Assembly: GCF_028705895.1 (NCBI RefSeq)
Contig: NZ_JAQWCQ010000003.1
Location: forward strand, 1-64,000
Source of the DNA: Massilibacteroides sp.
GTDB taxonomy: Bacteria > Bacteroidota > Bacteroidia > Bacteroidales > Tannerellaceae
DNA length: 64,000 bases
Direction of reading: 5' to 3'
In this document: positions 7,938-16,536 of the stretch, one piece after another
Numbering within the stretch: the first letter of the stretch is position 1
Layout: every line of letters begins with the position of its first letter
The notes under the pieces: model-generated
Told to the model about the DNA's origin: nothing
The model's database searches: none
The model's input: the letters and a program-made list of their open reading frames with translations, nothing else
Made by a program: the position numbers and the translations under genes

Positions 7938-10784
7938 ATGAATAAAGCGGAAAAATACACGGCCTTTCTGAAAGAGATCCGGACGTTTGTTCCTGAAGAG
8001 CGGATTTATACAGATGAACTTCGTCGTTTAGCCTGGGGAACGGATGCAAGTTTCTATCGCCTGATACCTCAGGTGGTAATCCGTTCCGTTAATGAACAGG
8101 AGATTGCCCATTTACTTTCTGTCGCAAACGGGTTAGGACTACCGGCTACTTTCCGTGCCGCAGGAACAAGTCTTTCCGGACAGACTTTGAGTGACTCGAT
8201 TCTGATAGTGGCAGGTAAATATTGGGAAAACTATTCGATAGAAAACGACGGCAAGGTGATTCGCATGCAGCCGGGGATTATCGGCCAACGTGTAAATGAG
8301 ATTCTGAAACCTTTCGGTCGTAAATTTTCTCCGGATCCGGCCTCTGTAAAAAGCGCCATGATCGGTGGTATTATTATCAATAACGCCTCCGGAATGAATT
8401 GTGGAACGCATGCGAACAGTGATAAAGTTCTGCTTTCCGCCCGCATAGTTTTCGCTGACGGAACCATCCTCGACACAGGAAATGAGGACAGTCGTTCTGA
8501 ATTTAAACAGAAGAAACCTGATTTTATCTCTAAGATAGAGGAACTAAAAGATGCTATTCGTTCTAATTCAGCATTAGCAGATCGCATCCGAAAGAAGTAT
8601 TCCATTAAAAATGTAACAGGTCTTAATTTATTGCCTTTTGTTTTATTTGATGATCCGTTTGAGATTATTGCCCATTTGATGGTTGGTTCGGAAGGAACAT
8701 TGGCTTTTCTGTCTGAAGTAACGATGAAAACAGAGCATGACTATCCGCACAAAGCCAGCGCCATGTTATATTTTGATGACATCAAAGAAGCTTGTCGCGC
8801 CGTTGTTGCCATGAAAGAATTGCATAACGGAGCTGGAGAATGGATTGTGAAGGGCGCTGAATTATTAGACAGTAAATCTTTAGATTCAGTCAAAGATCCT
8901 ACAGGAAAAGGGCTCACGGCAGTTTTGACAGAAACCAAAGGAGATACCGAAGAAGAGTTGAATATAAACATAGAAGCAATCACCAACTGTTTGTCAGCCT
9001 TTAAGTTATTTACGCCTCCTCACTTCACCGCAAAAGAAGAAGAATATGCTCCTTATTGGCAAACTCGTTCAGGCATCTTTCCGTCTGTTGGAGGAACTCG
9101 TCAGCCGGGCACAACGTGTTTGATTGAAGACGTAGCCTTTCCTATCCAACATCTTCCGGAAGCAACGGCCGAGTTACAGGATTTAATCGCACAGCATGGT
9201 TATACGGACGGTTGTATCTATGGACATGCCCTGGAAGGCAATTTCCATTTCATACTGAATCAATCGTTTACGGAGCAAACAGAAATAGACCGTTACGATG
9301 CATTGATGAATGATGTCATCAAATTAGTTGTCGATAAATACGACGGTTCTCTAAAAGCAGAGCACGGCACGGGAAGAAACATGGCTCCATTTGTACTTTA
9401 CGAATGGGGAGACGATGCGTGGAAGATGATGCAGGAAGTGAAATATTTATTTGACCCGAAAAATTTGCTTAATCCGGGTGTTATATTCAATGATGACCCG
9501 CAATGTCATCTTCGCAACCTGAAGCCACTTCCGCTAACGAATCCGGTGGTGGACAAATGTATCGAATGCGGTTTTTGTGAGATTAATTGCCTGACTTCCG
9601 GTTTTACGCTTTCATCTCGTCAACGGATTATTATTCAACGGGAGATCTCTCGCTTGAAATCAACCGGAGAAGATAATGAGCGTTTACAGACTTTGATTCG
9701 CGACTTCCGTTATCCGGGAAATCAAACTTGCGCCGGAGATGGTTTATGTGCAACTTCCTGCCCGATGCATATAAACACAGGAGACTTGACTCACGCTTTA
9801 AGGGCTGAAGAACTATCCGCTTTTGCAAAACAGATCGGAGCCTTTACTGCCGACAATTTATCTTTGATCAAACAAGGATTAAGACCTGTTTTAGGATTAG
9901 CAAATTTGGCACATGGGGTCCTGGGAACATCCATTTTGAGTGGAATTACCCGTGGGCTACATGAAAAAGCCGGTATTCCTTTATGGACACCTGCCATGCC
10001 TAAGGCTTATCGTCTAAATAAAAAGAAACTACGCCCCTTTCCTGCCTCTTTAAAAGTTGTTTATTTTCCCAGTTGTATTAATCAGGCTATGGGAACAGCG
10101 CGACAGGCAGAAGATGATACTCCACAGGTTAATAAAATGATTTCCTTACTGAACAAGGCTGGTTATGAAGTAATCTTTCCGGAGAATATGGACAATCTTT
10201 GTTGCGGAACCATTTGGGAAAGCAAAGGAATGGAAGAGATCGCAAACAAAAAGTCGGCTGAACTGGAACAGGCATTATGGCACGCAAGCGAACAAGGACG
10301 TTATCCGGTATTGTGCGACCAAAGTCCTTGTTTATATCGCATGCGACACACGATAAAAAGCATGAAGCTATATGAGCCGGTTGAATTTATAAATACATTC
10401 TTATTGGACAAGCTGCAATTTAAACAAACGGACACTCCCGTGTCGATACATGTCACTTGCTCGATGAAGAAAATGGGGTTAGGAGATCAACTGATTGCTT
10501 TAGCGAAACGTTGCTCTACTCACGTAGTCGTTCCTCAGGAAGTAGGCTGTTGCGGATTTGCCGGAGATAAAGGATTCACACATCCGGAAGTAAATAGTTA
10601 TGCCTTACGCAAACTTCGCCCGCAGATTGAGGAGGCAGGAGTAAAAACAGGTTATTCGAATAGCCGTACCTGTGAGATTGGATTAAGCACAAATGCAGGC
10701 ATACCTTATGTATCTATTATCTATTTAGTGGATCAATGCACAGAACAAAAAACAAAACAAGAAACAAAACTAAAAGAGATTTAA
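7938..10784 (+). CDS. FAD/Fe-S D-lactate dehydrogenase (Dld-II type)
   Basis: A 948-residue three-part protein. Residues about 40-230 form an FAD-binding PCMH domain (FRAAGTSLSGQT, SPDPASVKSAMIGGIIINNA). Residues about 270-515 form the FAD-oxidase C-terminal domain with YGHALEGNFHF. Then come two 4Fe-4S ligand clusters (C541, C544, C547, C551 and C598, C604, C608) and a C-terminal CCG region (NLCCGTIW, VGCCGFAGDKG). This single-chain FAD plus Fe-S layout of about 930-950 residues is that of the Dld-II class of respiratory D-lactate dehydrogenase. MurQ, two genes on, releases D-lactate, so the enzyme would feed that lactate to pyruvate and pass electrons to the quinone pool. Related glycolate oxidases cannot be excluded. 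Confidence 0.88.
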   Translation: MNKAEKYTAFLKEIRTFVPEERIYTDELRRLAWGTDASFYRLIPQVVIRSVNEQEIAHLLSVANGLGLPATFRAAGTSLSGQTLSDSILIVAGKYWENYSIENDGKVIRMQPGIIGQRVNEILKPFGRKFSPDPASVKSAMIGGIIINNASGMNCGTHANSDKVLLSARIVFADGTILDTGNEDSRSEFKQKKPDFISKIEELKDAIRSNSALADRIRKKYSIKNVTGLNLLPFVLFDDPFEIIAHLMVGSEGTLAFLSEVTMKTEHDYPHKASAMLYFDDIKEACRAVVAMKELHNGAGEWIVKGAELLDSKSLDSVKDPTGKGLTAVLTETKGDTEEELNINIEAITNCLSAFKLFTPPHFTAKEEEYAPYWQTRSGIFPSVGGTRQPGTTCLIEDVAFPIQHLPEATAELQDLIAQHGYTDGCIYGHALEGNFHFILNQSFTEQTEIDRYDALMNDVIKLVVDKYDGSLKAEHGTGRNMAPFVLYEWGDDAWKMMQEVKYLFDPKNLLNPGVIFNDDPQCHLRNLKPLPLTNPVVDKCIECGFCEINCLTSGFTLSSRQRIIIQREISRLKSTGEDNERLQTLIRDFRYPGNQTCAGDGLCATSCPMHINTGDLTHALRAEELSAFAKQIGAFTADNLSLIKQGLRPVLGLANLAHGVLGTSILSGITRGLHEKAGIPLWTPAMPKAYRLNKKKLRPFPASLKVVYFPSCINQAMGTARQAEDDTPQVNKMISLLNKAGYEVIFPENMDNLCCGTIWESKGMEEIANKKSAELEQALWHASEQGRYPVLCDQSPCLYRMRHTIKSMKLYEPVEFINTFLLDKLQFKQTDTPVSIHVTCSMKKMGLGDQLIALAKRCSTHVVVPQEVGCCGFAGDKGFTHPEVNSYALRKLRPQIEEAGVKTGYSNSRTCEIGLSTNAGIPYVSIIYLVDQCTEQKTKQETKLKEI

Positions 10785-10785
10785 A

Positions 10786-11622
10786 ATGATATTGATAGCA
10801 GATAGCGGATCAACGAAGACAGATTGGAGTGTTGTTGTACACGGAAGAAGAGTGAACTCTGTTCTTACGAAAGGAATAAATCCTTTTTTCCAGACAGAAG
10901 AAGACATTTTTGAGGAATTAAAGACAACTCTTCTCCCCAATATTAAAGATTTACCTATTCAATCCGTTATTTTTTATGGTGCAGGATGCATTCCTGAAAA
11001 ACAGCCGATCGTAAAAAAAGCGGTTAGCAGGGTTCTCTCAATTGATAACATCGAAGTGAAGTCGGATTTATTGGCAGCCGTACATAGCGTATGTGGCAAA
11101 GAAGCCGGTATTGTATGTATTTTAGGAACAGGTTCCAACTCTTGCTTCTATGATGGAGCAGAGATTGTCACCAATGTTTCTCCTTTAGGCTTTATCCTTG
11201 GGGATGAAGGTAGTGGAGCGGTTCTTGGCAAACTGCTCATAGGAGATGTCCTGAAGAACCAACTGCCGGAGCCTCTCAGAGAAGCGTTCTTCCATAAATA
11301 TAATATGACCATGCCTGAGATTATCGATCGGGTATATCGCCAGCCATTTCCAAATCGCTTTTTGGCAGGCTTCTCCCCTTTCCTTGCCGAACATATCGAC
11401 AGTCCCGAAATACAGGCAATCGTTGAAGGTAGCTTTCGTGCTTTCTTTAAACGGAATGTAATGCAATATGAGTACCAAGCCTACCCTGTTCATTTAGTTG
11501 GCTCTGTAGCATTTCATTATCAGGATATACTTAAAAAAGTAGCAGGAGAATGTGGCATTCGATTGGGCAAGATCATTCAACAACCGATGGAAGGACTAAT
11601 TAATTATTATTCTGAAAATTAA
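10786..11622 (+). CDS. murK: BadF/BadG-type MurNAc/GlcNAc kinase
   Basis: A 278-residue actin-fold kinase. The first phosphate-binding loop ADSGSTKTDW starts at residue 5, a second loop LGTGSNS lies near residues 113-119, and LGDEGSGAVLGK near residue 138 is the usual third motif of N-acetylglucosamine-type kinases in this family. It starts two bases after the dehydrogenase stop and 10 bp before murQ. In T. forsythia the kinase next to murQ is MurK, which makes MurNAc-6-phosphate, the substrate MurQ needs. The simplest reading is the same job here; phosphorylation of GlcNAc as well is likely for this family. Confidence 0.82.
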   Translation: MILIADSGSTKTDWSVVVHGRRVNSVLTKGINPFFQTEEDIFEELKTTLLPNIKDLPIQSVIFYGAGCIPEKQPIVKKAVSRVLSIDNIEVKSDLLAAVHSVCGKEAGIVCILGTGSNSCFYDGAEIVTNVSPLGFILGDEGSGAVLGKLLIGDVLKNQLPEPLREAFFHKYNMTMPEIIDRVYRQPFPNRFLAGFSPFLAEHIDSPEIQAIVEGSFRAFFKRNVMQYEYQAYPVHLVGSVAFHYQDILKKVAGECGIRLGKIIQQPMEGLINYYSEN

Positions 11623-11632
11623 AACTGATCAT

Positions 11633-12454
11633 ATGGCTTTTGAAAAAATATCAGAACAATCTTCTTTATACAACGACCTGGAAAAGAAATCTGTTCGCGA
11701 ATTATTGGAAGATATAAATACGGAAGATCAAAAGGTAGCTCTGGCTATACAAAAGATCATTCCTCAGATAGAAAAATTAGTAACAGCTATTGTTCCGAGA
11801 ATGCAACGAGGCGGACGGATATTTTATCTTGGTGCCGGAACGAGTGGTCGTTTGGGGGTGCTTGACGCGTCTGAAATACCGCCGACATTTGGAATGCCTC
11901 CAACATTGATCATCGGACTAATTGCCGGCGGAGAGCCTGCTTTGCGGAATCCTGTCGAAAATGCGGAAGATGATATGGAGAAAGGTTGGCAGGAGCTTGT
12001 TGAACATCAGGTGAGCGACAAGGATACAGTAATCGGGATTGCAGCTTCGGGAACTACCCCTTACGTGATTGGCGCTTTGCGGGAAGCGAGGAAGAACGGT
12101 ATTCTGACAGGTTGCATAACAAGCAACCCCGACTCTCCCATGGCGGCCGAGTCTGATGTGGCTTTGGAAATGATCGTCGGACCGGAGTTCGTCACAGGAA
12201 GTTCTCGTATGAAATCAGGAACAGGACAAAAAATGATCCTGAATATGATCTCCACCAGCGTAATGATTCAACTGGGACGTGTAAAAGGAAATAAAATGGT
12301 CAATATGCAGCTCAGCAATCAGAAATTAGTTGATCGCGGAACACGTATGATCGTAGAAGAATTAGGCTTACCCTATGAACGCGCCAAATCCATGCTTTTA
12401 CTGCATGGCTCTGTAAAGAATGCAATAGATGCCTGGAAAAACTCTAAAATTTAG
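11633..12454 (+). CDS. murQ: N-acetylmuramic acid 6-phosphate etherase
   Basis: A 273-residue SIS-domain protein that splits the lactyl ether of MurNAc-6-P to give GlcNAc-6-P and D-lactate in the cytoplasm. Visible landmarks are YLGAGTSGRLGVLDASEIPP, NPVENAEDD and GIAASGTTPYVIGAL. The two acidic residues E81 and E112 are spaced 31 apart, like the catalytic E83 and E114 of E. coli MurQ. Length is slightly short of the E. coli enzyme (about 298) because the C-terminus ends soon after the small helical part. It is the last gene of the operon; no clear hairpin terminator follows its TAG. Confidence 0.95.
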   Translation: MAFEKISEQSSLYNDLEKKSVRELLEDINTEDQKVALAIQKIIPQIEKLVTAIVPRMQRGGRIFYLGAGTSGRLGVLDASEIPPTFGMPPTLIIGLIAGGEPALRNPVENAEDDMEKGWQELVEHQVSDKDTVIGIAASGTTPYVIGALREARKNGILTGCITSNPDSPMAAESDVALEMIVGPEFVTGSSRMKSGTGQKMILNMISTSVMIQLGRVKGNKMVNMQLSNQKLVDRGTRMIVEELGLPYERAKSMLLLHGSVKNAIDAWKNSKI

Positions 12455-12457
12455 TTG

Positions 12458-12483
12458 TTTGTAAAATAAAATAAATATCTTTA
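12458..12483 (+). promoter_or_regulatory. possible promoter of the SusD-like gene
   Basis: TTTG at 12458 and TATCTTTA at 12476 resemble the Bacteroidetes -33 and -7 elements (TTTG, TAnnTTTG), but the spacer is only 14 nt and the final G of the -7 box is an A. It lies 36 bp upstream of the ATG and would separate the SusD-like gene from the mur operon. Confidence 0.35.
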
Positions 12484-12518
12484 CTTCTGCACAAAGCAGG
12501 ATTTTAAACTATTAATCA

Positions 12519-14402
12519 ATGGAAAAGATATTTTTCGCATTTGCTATACTCTTCTTTTTTATTTCTTGTGAAAAGGACGATTCTAATTTTATAAGAAAAG
12601 ATAGCATCCAGGGGCGCATAGAAAAAGGGCCTTTTGTAACGGGATCTAAAGTGACGCTTTACGAACTTGACAATGAATTAAAACAAACGGGGAAGCATAT
12701 CTTTACTACTGTAACGACTGACGATATCGGAAGTTTTTCTTTTGATAGTAAAATGGAACTATCCAGTCCGTATGTTGAGATTGAAATTGATGGCTACTTC
12801 TTTAATGAATACAAAAACGACATCTCTGACTCGCAAATAAAACTAAATGCAATTGCTGACATTTCAAATAAGAGTCAGATAAATGTCAATATTCTGACCC
12901 ATTTAGAATTCAAACGCATCAAGAAACTTGTTACAGAAGGAACTCTTTTTGCAAATGCGAAAAAACAGGCTATGTCTGAACTATTAAAGGTTTTTCATAT
13001 CAATGATAAATTTGGGAACCCCGAAGATATCAGCTTCTTTGATGGTACGGAAGAATCTACAGCTCTATTAGCTATATCGGCCATACTTCTGGAAGGAAAA
13101 AGCGAAGGAGTCTTTTCTCAATATCTCGCTATGCTTAGTAATAATTTTGCAGAAAAGGGAGTGATTGATGATACAGAGCTGATTGAAGAGATTAAATCCA
13201 GCAGTAATTATTTAAATTCAAATGACGTAAAATCTAATCTTGTCAATTTCTATAAAAAGAAAGGTTATGATATAACGATCGGTGACGTATGGAGGTATGT
13301 CGATCATAACGGAGATGAAGTTTTAGATGATAGTGATTTAAACAAAATACCGGAAACGGAAATATTACCGGAATTATCTATTTTCGATGATGAAGCATTA
13401 GTTAAATCAATACTCACGTCTAATTACAGTAAAATCCTATCGTATATGGAATCTGTAATCGTTTTAGATGCCATTCGATTGAATCATGAATTGGGAAAAC
13501 AATATCAGATAACACCGACCAACCAATTTGTCCAGTCAGCTTATGCTGCTGCTTACAATGCAATTAACACCTATAATTTTATAATAGAAAGAATAGCAGA
13601 AGAAGAACGCACCTACGATGTAAACCAATATATGGCAACGGCCAAAGTTTTGCGGGCTCTGCTTTATCTTGACATGGTTCAACATTGGGGAGACCTGCCT
13701 TTAATTACAAAAACTCTTTCTTTAGAGAATATTTCAAGTATTTCACGTACAAATGCGAAAAACATCTATTCATTTTTAGAAAATGATCTTAAAGATGTAA
13801 GAAACAATCTTCCGAATGAAGAGTTCAGATACGACAACCCGTTTGTTCCAGCGGCTTTAGCAGATGCCGTTTTAGGCATAATCGCGTTAGAAAGAGGGAA
13901 TGATGCCTCTGCTGCTTTGGAGCGTATTATTAATAGTGGAATCTTTAAAGTAGAAAACAAGTCCGTTGACATCTATAATTCGGCAAATAGCGAGACTCTT
14001 TTTGGTTTGAAAACAGAAACAAGTTTACCTCCCTTCTCTACTGAATTTAAGAAAGGTAGCTACCATCCGGTTGTTCGTTTTTCTGGCATCATATTGAATT
14101 ATGCAGAAGCCTTATTAACAAAAGGGAATAAGACTAAGGCTATTGAAATGATAAATCTCGTTAGATCAGCCAAAGGATTGAGTTTGTATTCAAACGAAAA
14201 TGATATTTCGCGTGGAATAACAACAACATGGAAAGAGCTTTATAATATGGATTATGGTTATTTTTTATTGCTCAAAAGATTAGGATTAGCTGTACAAGAT
14301 CTTGGAATCCCAAGCTATATGCAATTACTACCCATACCTCAACGAGAATTGGATTTGATTCAGAATATGACACAAAATCCGGGATACAAATCAGCTCAAT
14401 AG
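12519..14402 (+). CDS. SusD-like lipoprotein with N-terminal extension and EF-hand-like loop
   Basis: A 627-residue lipoprotein (lipobox cysteine C17 in FFISCEKDD). Residues about 25-110 look like a carboxypeptidase-regulatory or transthyretin-like sandwich (QGRIEKGPFVTGSKVTLYE). Residues 262-273 form a dockerin/EF-hand type calcium loop with D262, N264, D266, D270 and D273. From about residue 300 on it is SusD/RagB-like: helical repeats, ALLYLDMVQHWGDLPLITKT, and the C-terminal FSGIILNYAEALLTKGN. SusD proteins normally bind glycans with a SusC channel, but no SusC gene is adjacent. The unusual N-terminal half replaces the normal SusD start, so this is a fused or rearranged member. A role in catching peptidoglycan fragments is suggested only by its place behind murQ. 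Confidence 0.75.
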   Translation: MEKIFFAFAILFFFISCEKDDSNFIRKDSIQGRIEKGPFVTGSKVTLYELDNELKQTGKHIFTTVTTDDIGSFSFDSKMELSSPYVEIEIDGYFFNEYKNDISDSQIKLNAIADISNKSQINVNILTHLEFKRIKKLVTEGTLFANAKKQAMSELLKVFHINDKFGNPEDISFFDGTEESTALLAISAILLEGKSEGVFSQYLAMLSNNFAEKGVIDDTELIEEIKSSSNYLNSNDVKSNLVNFYKKKGYDITIGDVWRYVDHNGDEVLDDSDLNKIPETEILPELSIFDDEALVKSILTSNYSKILSYMESVIVLDAIRLNHELGKQYQITPTNQFVQSAYAAAYNAINTYNFIIERIAEEERTYDVNQYMATAKVLRALLYLDMVQHWGDLPLITKTLSLENISSISRTNAKNIYSFLENDLKDVRNNLPNEEFRYDNPFVPAALADAVLGIIALERGNDASAALERIINSGIFKVENKSVDIYNSANSETLFGLKTETSLPPFSTEFKKGSYHPVVRFSGIILNYAEALLTKGNKTKAIEMINLVRSAKGLSLYSNENDISRGITTTWKELYNMDYGYFLLLKRLGLAVQDLGIPSYMQLLPIPQRELDLIQNMTQNPGYKSAQ

Positions 14403-14465
14403 CGCAGAACCATTTATTGTAGTATAAAGGCTAATTTCCGGACTAAGGAGAAAAGTCCATCAAAG

Positions 14466-14669
14466 TCAGGACTCCTCAGGTTCTTTCGGGCTTTGACGGA
14501 CAGATTTCTTTTTTAGTCTTCCGCTTTTTTTCAGCGCTTCAGCAATGATCCATTGAAGCTGACCATTGGTACTGCGAAATTCGTCGGCCGCCCATTTTTC
14601 TATGGCGGCCATTGTTTCTGCATCGACACGCAATACAAAATTCTTTATTGAAGACTCCTTTTTAGCCAC
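14466..14669 (-). CDS. Arc-like ribbon-helix-helix protein
   Basis: A 67-residue basic protein. Residues 7-50 (KNFVLRVDAETMAAIEKWAA then NGQLQWIIAEALKKSG) fit a ribbon-helix-helix DNA-binding fold of the Arc type. The start is a GTG at 14669 preceded by a good purine-rich site (ttggagga). It lies 22 bp downstream of the stop that ends the SPFH remnant on the same strand. In other Bacteroidales such a gene follows an SPFH-domain gene, so this one may be the surviving end of that unit. DNA target unknown. Confidence 0.7.
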   Translation of the reverse strand: MAKKESSIKNFVLRVDAETMAAIEKWAADEFRSTNGQLQWIIAEALKKSGRLKKKSVRQSPKEPEES

Positions 14670-14690
14670 AGTTCCTCCAATTCGTTTTGA

Positions 14691-14871
14691 TTAATGATTC
14701 AGAGTGCCTGTGTTAACAACTGGCTGTGCCGACTCATCTGCACAGAGTACAACTAATAAATTACTGACCTGCAGACGCTTGTTGACGGCGCAACATAACT
14801 GCAGCAATTTCAGGGGAGCACGCAAGGTAATTAATTCTTGCCTCAACAACCTCTATTCCGACCATATCCAA
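14691..14871 (-). pseudogene. remnant of an SPFH/prohibitin-domain protein gene
   Basis: Read on the minus strand, two short pieces match the conserved end of Bacteroidales SPFH proteins. Bases 14865-14761 encode [20 protein letters not shown] continuing to LRRQQASA and then a stop. Bases 14759-14691, in a different frame, encode LLVVLCADESAQPVVNTGTL, then NH and the normal stop. The piece that should link them (about 40 residues after QQASA) and the whole first part of the gene are missing, so the gene has been destroyed by deletions. The match is from memory of the family; the broken frames are seen directly. Confidence 0.72.
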
Positions 14872-14887
14872 TCAATTATTCAATTCT

Positions 14888-15136
14888 TTATTTATCCAGT
14901 TGAGTAAATAGATTCTCTATCTCCTCATTGGAACTTCGATTGATAACGATCGGTGGTTTATGCTTTGGTCTGATGACTAAGTAAGGGCCGTGCCCCGAAT
15001 GAAAAAAGAACATCGTGCGCCCGTATTCATTCGTTTGAAAATAACCTTTTTGATATCTCCAGAAACCTAAGCCATTGCTCTTTAGAGTAGCCGTAGGTGG
15101 ATTTTCTGTTATTTCAACAGAAATATAACTCCCCAA
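14888..15136 (-). CDS. C-terminal half of a bacterial PH-like domain (possibly broken gene)
   Basis: An 82-residue frame that can only start at a TTG (15136), inside the end of the DUF3784 gene. Its sequence (VEITENPPTATLKSNGLGF, KGYFQTNEYGR, GPYLVIRPKHKPPIVIN) resembles the second half of the small PH-like domains often found near DUF3784; the first strands are absent. It overlaps DUF3784 by 28 bp in another frame. Either it is translated by coupling, or it is what remains after deletion and frameshift of a longer gene. The wrecked SPFH gene just downstream favours decay. Confidence 0.5.
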   Translation of the reverse strand: MGSYISVEITENPPTATLKSNGLGFWRYQKGYFQTNEYGRTMFFFHSGHGPYLVIRPKHKPPIVINRSSNEEIENLFTQLDK

Positions 15137-15366
15137 TCTACCAGCCCCCCAATATAAAGAAGAAGAGAACCGACAATAATAATAGCACCCATTACGATCA
15201 TTATTCTTCTTGCAAAAAGAGTATAAGGACGAATATCTATTTTATCCCGTTTATATTTAGGCAACGTATTATAACCACTAATTAACATGGGATAACGTAC
15301 CATTAGGAATCCCATCAGAATAAAAAACAATCCTAAACCGATATAAAAAATTAATTGCCACATCAC
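15109..15366 (-). CDS. DUF3784 small membrane protein
   Basis: An 85-residue protein with two transmembrane helices (residues about 4-22 and 55-75) and the family's central ISGYNTLPKYKRDKID segment, which marks DUF3784. Function unknown. It begins 4 bp after the Yip1 gene stop and its own end overlaps the PH-like fragment, so it belongs to the four-gene minus-strand unit started by the DUF2089 gene. Confidence 0.75.
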   Translation of the reverse strand: MMWQLIFYIGLGLFFILMGFLMVRYPMLISGYNTLPKYKRDKIDIRPYTLFARRIMIVMGAIIIVGSLLLYIGGLVDWGVIFLLK

Positions 15367-15370
15367 TTAC

Positions 15371-15979
15371 TTAATATAAAAGTCCAATAATAAAACGACA
15401 AATAATATCACCACCAAACAATCCGACACAAAAGAGAACGCCAAGTTTTACTTCTTTCAGATTACAAGAAACCTGTAATGCTTTAAACATCCAGTATCCC
15501 ATCCAGACAACAAAGGCAATAGAGACAAAAGCAAGCCATACGCTAAACCAAAAGCCGGGTTGGGCGACCATTGCCGTCACCTGTGCAAGCTGTTCTTCTA
15601 AAGAAGTAGCTGGGTCTAACGCTGACATTTGCTTGTAAAAAGGCAAAAATGCCATTAGGTTAGTAAACAGTAACGGTATCTGGGCAAAAAGCGTAGTTCC
15701 GAGAATATCAATGGGGCGAATCCGGGAGCGAGACAACGCCAGGCCTCCTAAATAAAACAATAATGCGGGAATTAACCAGACTATCACATGCTCGGCTGCA
15801 AAACACCACAAAGCCGGATTTGGAGCCGGTCCAAAATGAAGAAGTCCGTGATAATGATAATCCGTCTGCCACGCTAACAATGTACTTAACAACAATCCCA
15901 AAGTCCCCCATGCCAGCGCTGTACCTCCAGCAATCCGCTCAAAAGGATTCAATAGAAAGCCAAGCCAATTCTTTTTCAT
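15371..15979 (-). CDS. Yip1-like integral membrane protein
   Basis: A 202-residue protein with about five hydrophobic helices. The N-terminus (NWLGFLLNPFERI) and the spread of helices fit the Yip1/YIP1-like membrane family of bacteria, whose role is unknown. The start overlaps the end of the DUF2089 gene by 4 bp. The amphipathic stretch at about residues 120-140 (DPATSLEEQLAQVTAMV) lies between membrane segments. Confidence 0.65.
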   Translation of the reverse strand: MKKNWLGFLLNPFERIAGGTALAWGTLGLLLSTLLAWQTDYHYHGLLHFGPAPNPALWCFAAEHVIVWLIPALLFYLGGLALSRSRIRPIDILGTTLFAQIPLLFTNLMAFLPFYKQMSALDPATSLEEQLAQVTAMVAQPGFWFSVWLAFVSIAFVVWMGYWMFKALQVSCNLKEVKLGVLFCVGLFGGDIICRFIIGLLY

Positions 15980-16269
15980 AACGCATCTCCTTTCTCTAAG
16001 AGTTTAATCCTGTCAATTAAATCATCTAACAAGTTACGAACTGTAGGATAACTGATTCCTCTATCTTTTGCCATATCTTTCAAACTTCCGCTTGACTTAA
16101 CAAAGTCAATTATAAACGCCTGTTCTTTGTCTGACAGACGAGTAATAAGGGGCAATTCAAAAGATCCGGACACCTCTGTTCCACACGATTTGCAAAACAA
16201 GCGGGCTACGCGCAACGGTGATTCGCAAGCAGGGCAATGAAGTGGTAATTTTCTTCTAACTTCTTCCAT
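15976..16269 (-). CDS. DUF2089-type zinc-ribbon/HTH regulator
   Basis: A 97-residue protein. Residues 12-30 hold two cysteine pairs (CPAC and CKSC) of a zinc ribbon; residues 45-90 form a helix-turn-helix (MAKDRGISYPTVRNLLDDLI). This is the DUF2089 arrangement. As first gene of the minus-strand unit with Yip1 and DUF3784 it is likely a local transcription regulator, perhaps of its own operon. Confidence 0.78.
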   Translation of the reverse strand: MEEVRRKLPLHCPACESPLRVARLFCKSCGTEVSGSFELPLITRLSDKEQAFIIDFVKSSGSLKDMAKDRGISYPTVRNLLDDLIDRIKLLEKGDAL

Positions 16270-16289
16270 AATATTTCATTTTAATGCAA

Positions 16290-16297
16290 CAAACATA
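16290..16297 (-). promoter_or_regulatory. -7 box in front of the DUF2089 gene
   Basis: On the minus strand these bases read TATGTTTG, a full match to TAnnTTTG, ending 20 bp before the DUF2089 start. I see no -33 element at the normal distance. Confidence 0.4.
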
Positions 16298-16396
16298 CAT
16301 AAAAATCAATATTATTAATAATAAAGTAAATATTACTCAACAAAAAAAGCTATTTTATTCAATTATTTATTGAATGATATCCATAAACCTATGTAA

Positions 16397-16497
16397 TAAC
16401 GCGTAAAAAAACTGGTAGTAACGCGTAAAAAAATATAAAGGATATTTTTGCAAAAATATCCTTTATAATTGGAAAAATAACCTTTATATTTTTACGC
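16397..16497. repeat. intergenic repeat module: two TAACGCGTAAAAAAA units plus nested palindromes
   Basis: TAACGCGTAAAAAAA occurs at 16397 and 16419, exactly 22 bp apart. The second runs into a perfect 32-bp palindrome (16435-16466, arms reading ATAAAGGATATTTTTG). A further inverted copy of the arm (AAAAATAACCTTTATA at 16473) ends in TTTTTACGC, the complement of the first motif. The same modules recur at 32794-32930, so this is a dispersed element rather than a plain terminator. Confidence 0.75.
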
Positions 16498-16536
16498 CTA
16501 TTTTTTATTTGATTTTCAAGGAGTAAAAATTGAGCA

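Noticed and set aside
14704..14907. 67-codon + strand frame
   Set aside because: It is antisense to the SPFH remnant and PH-like fragment and has no coding character.
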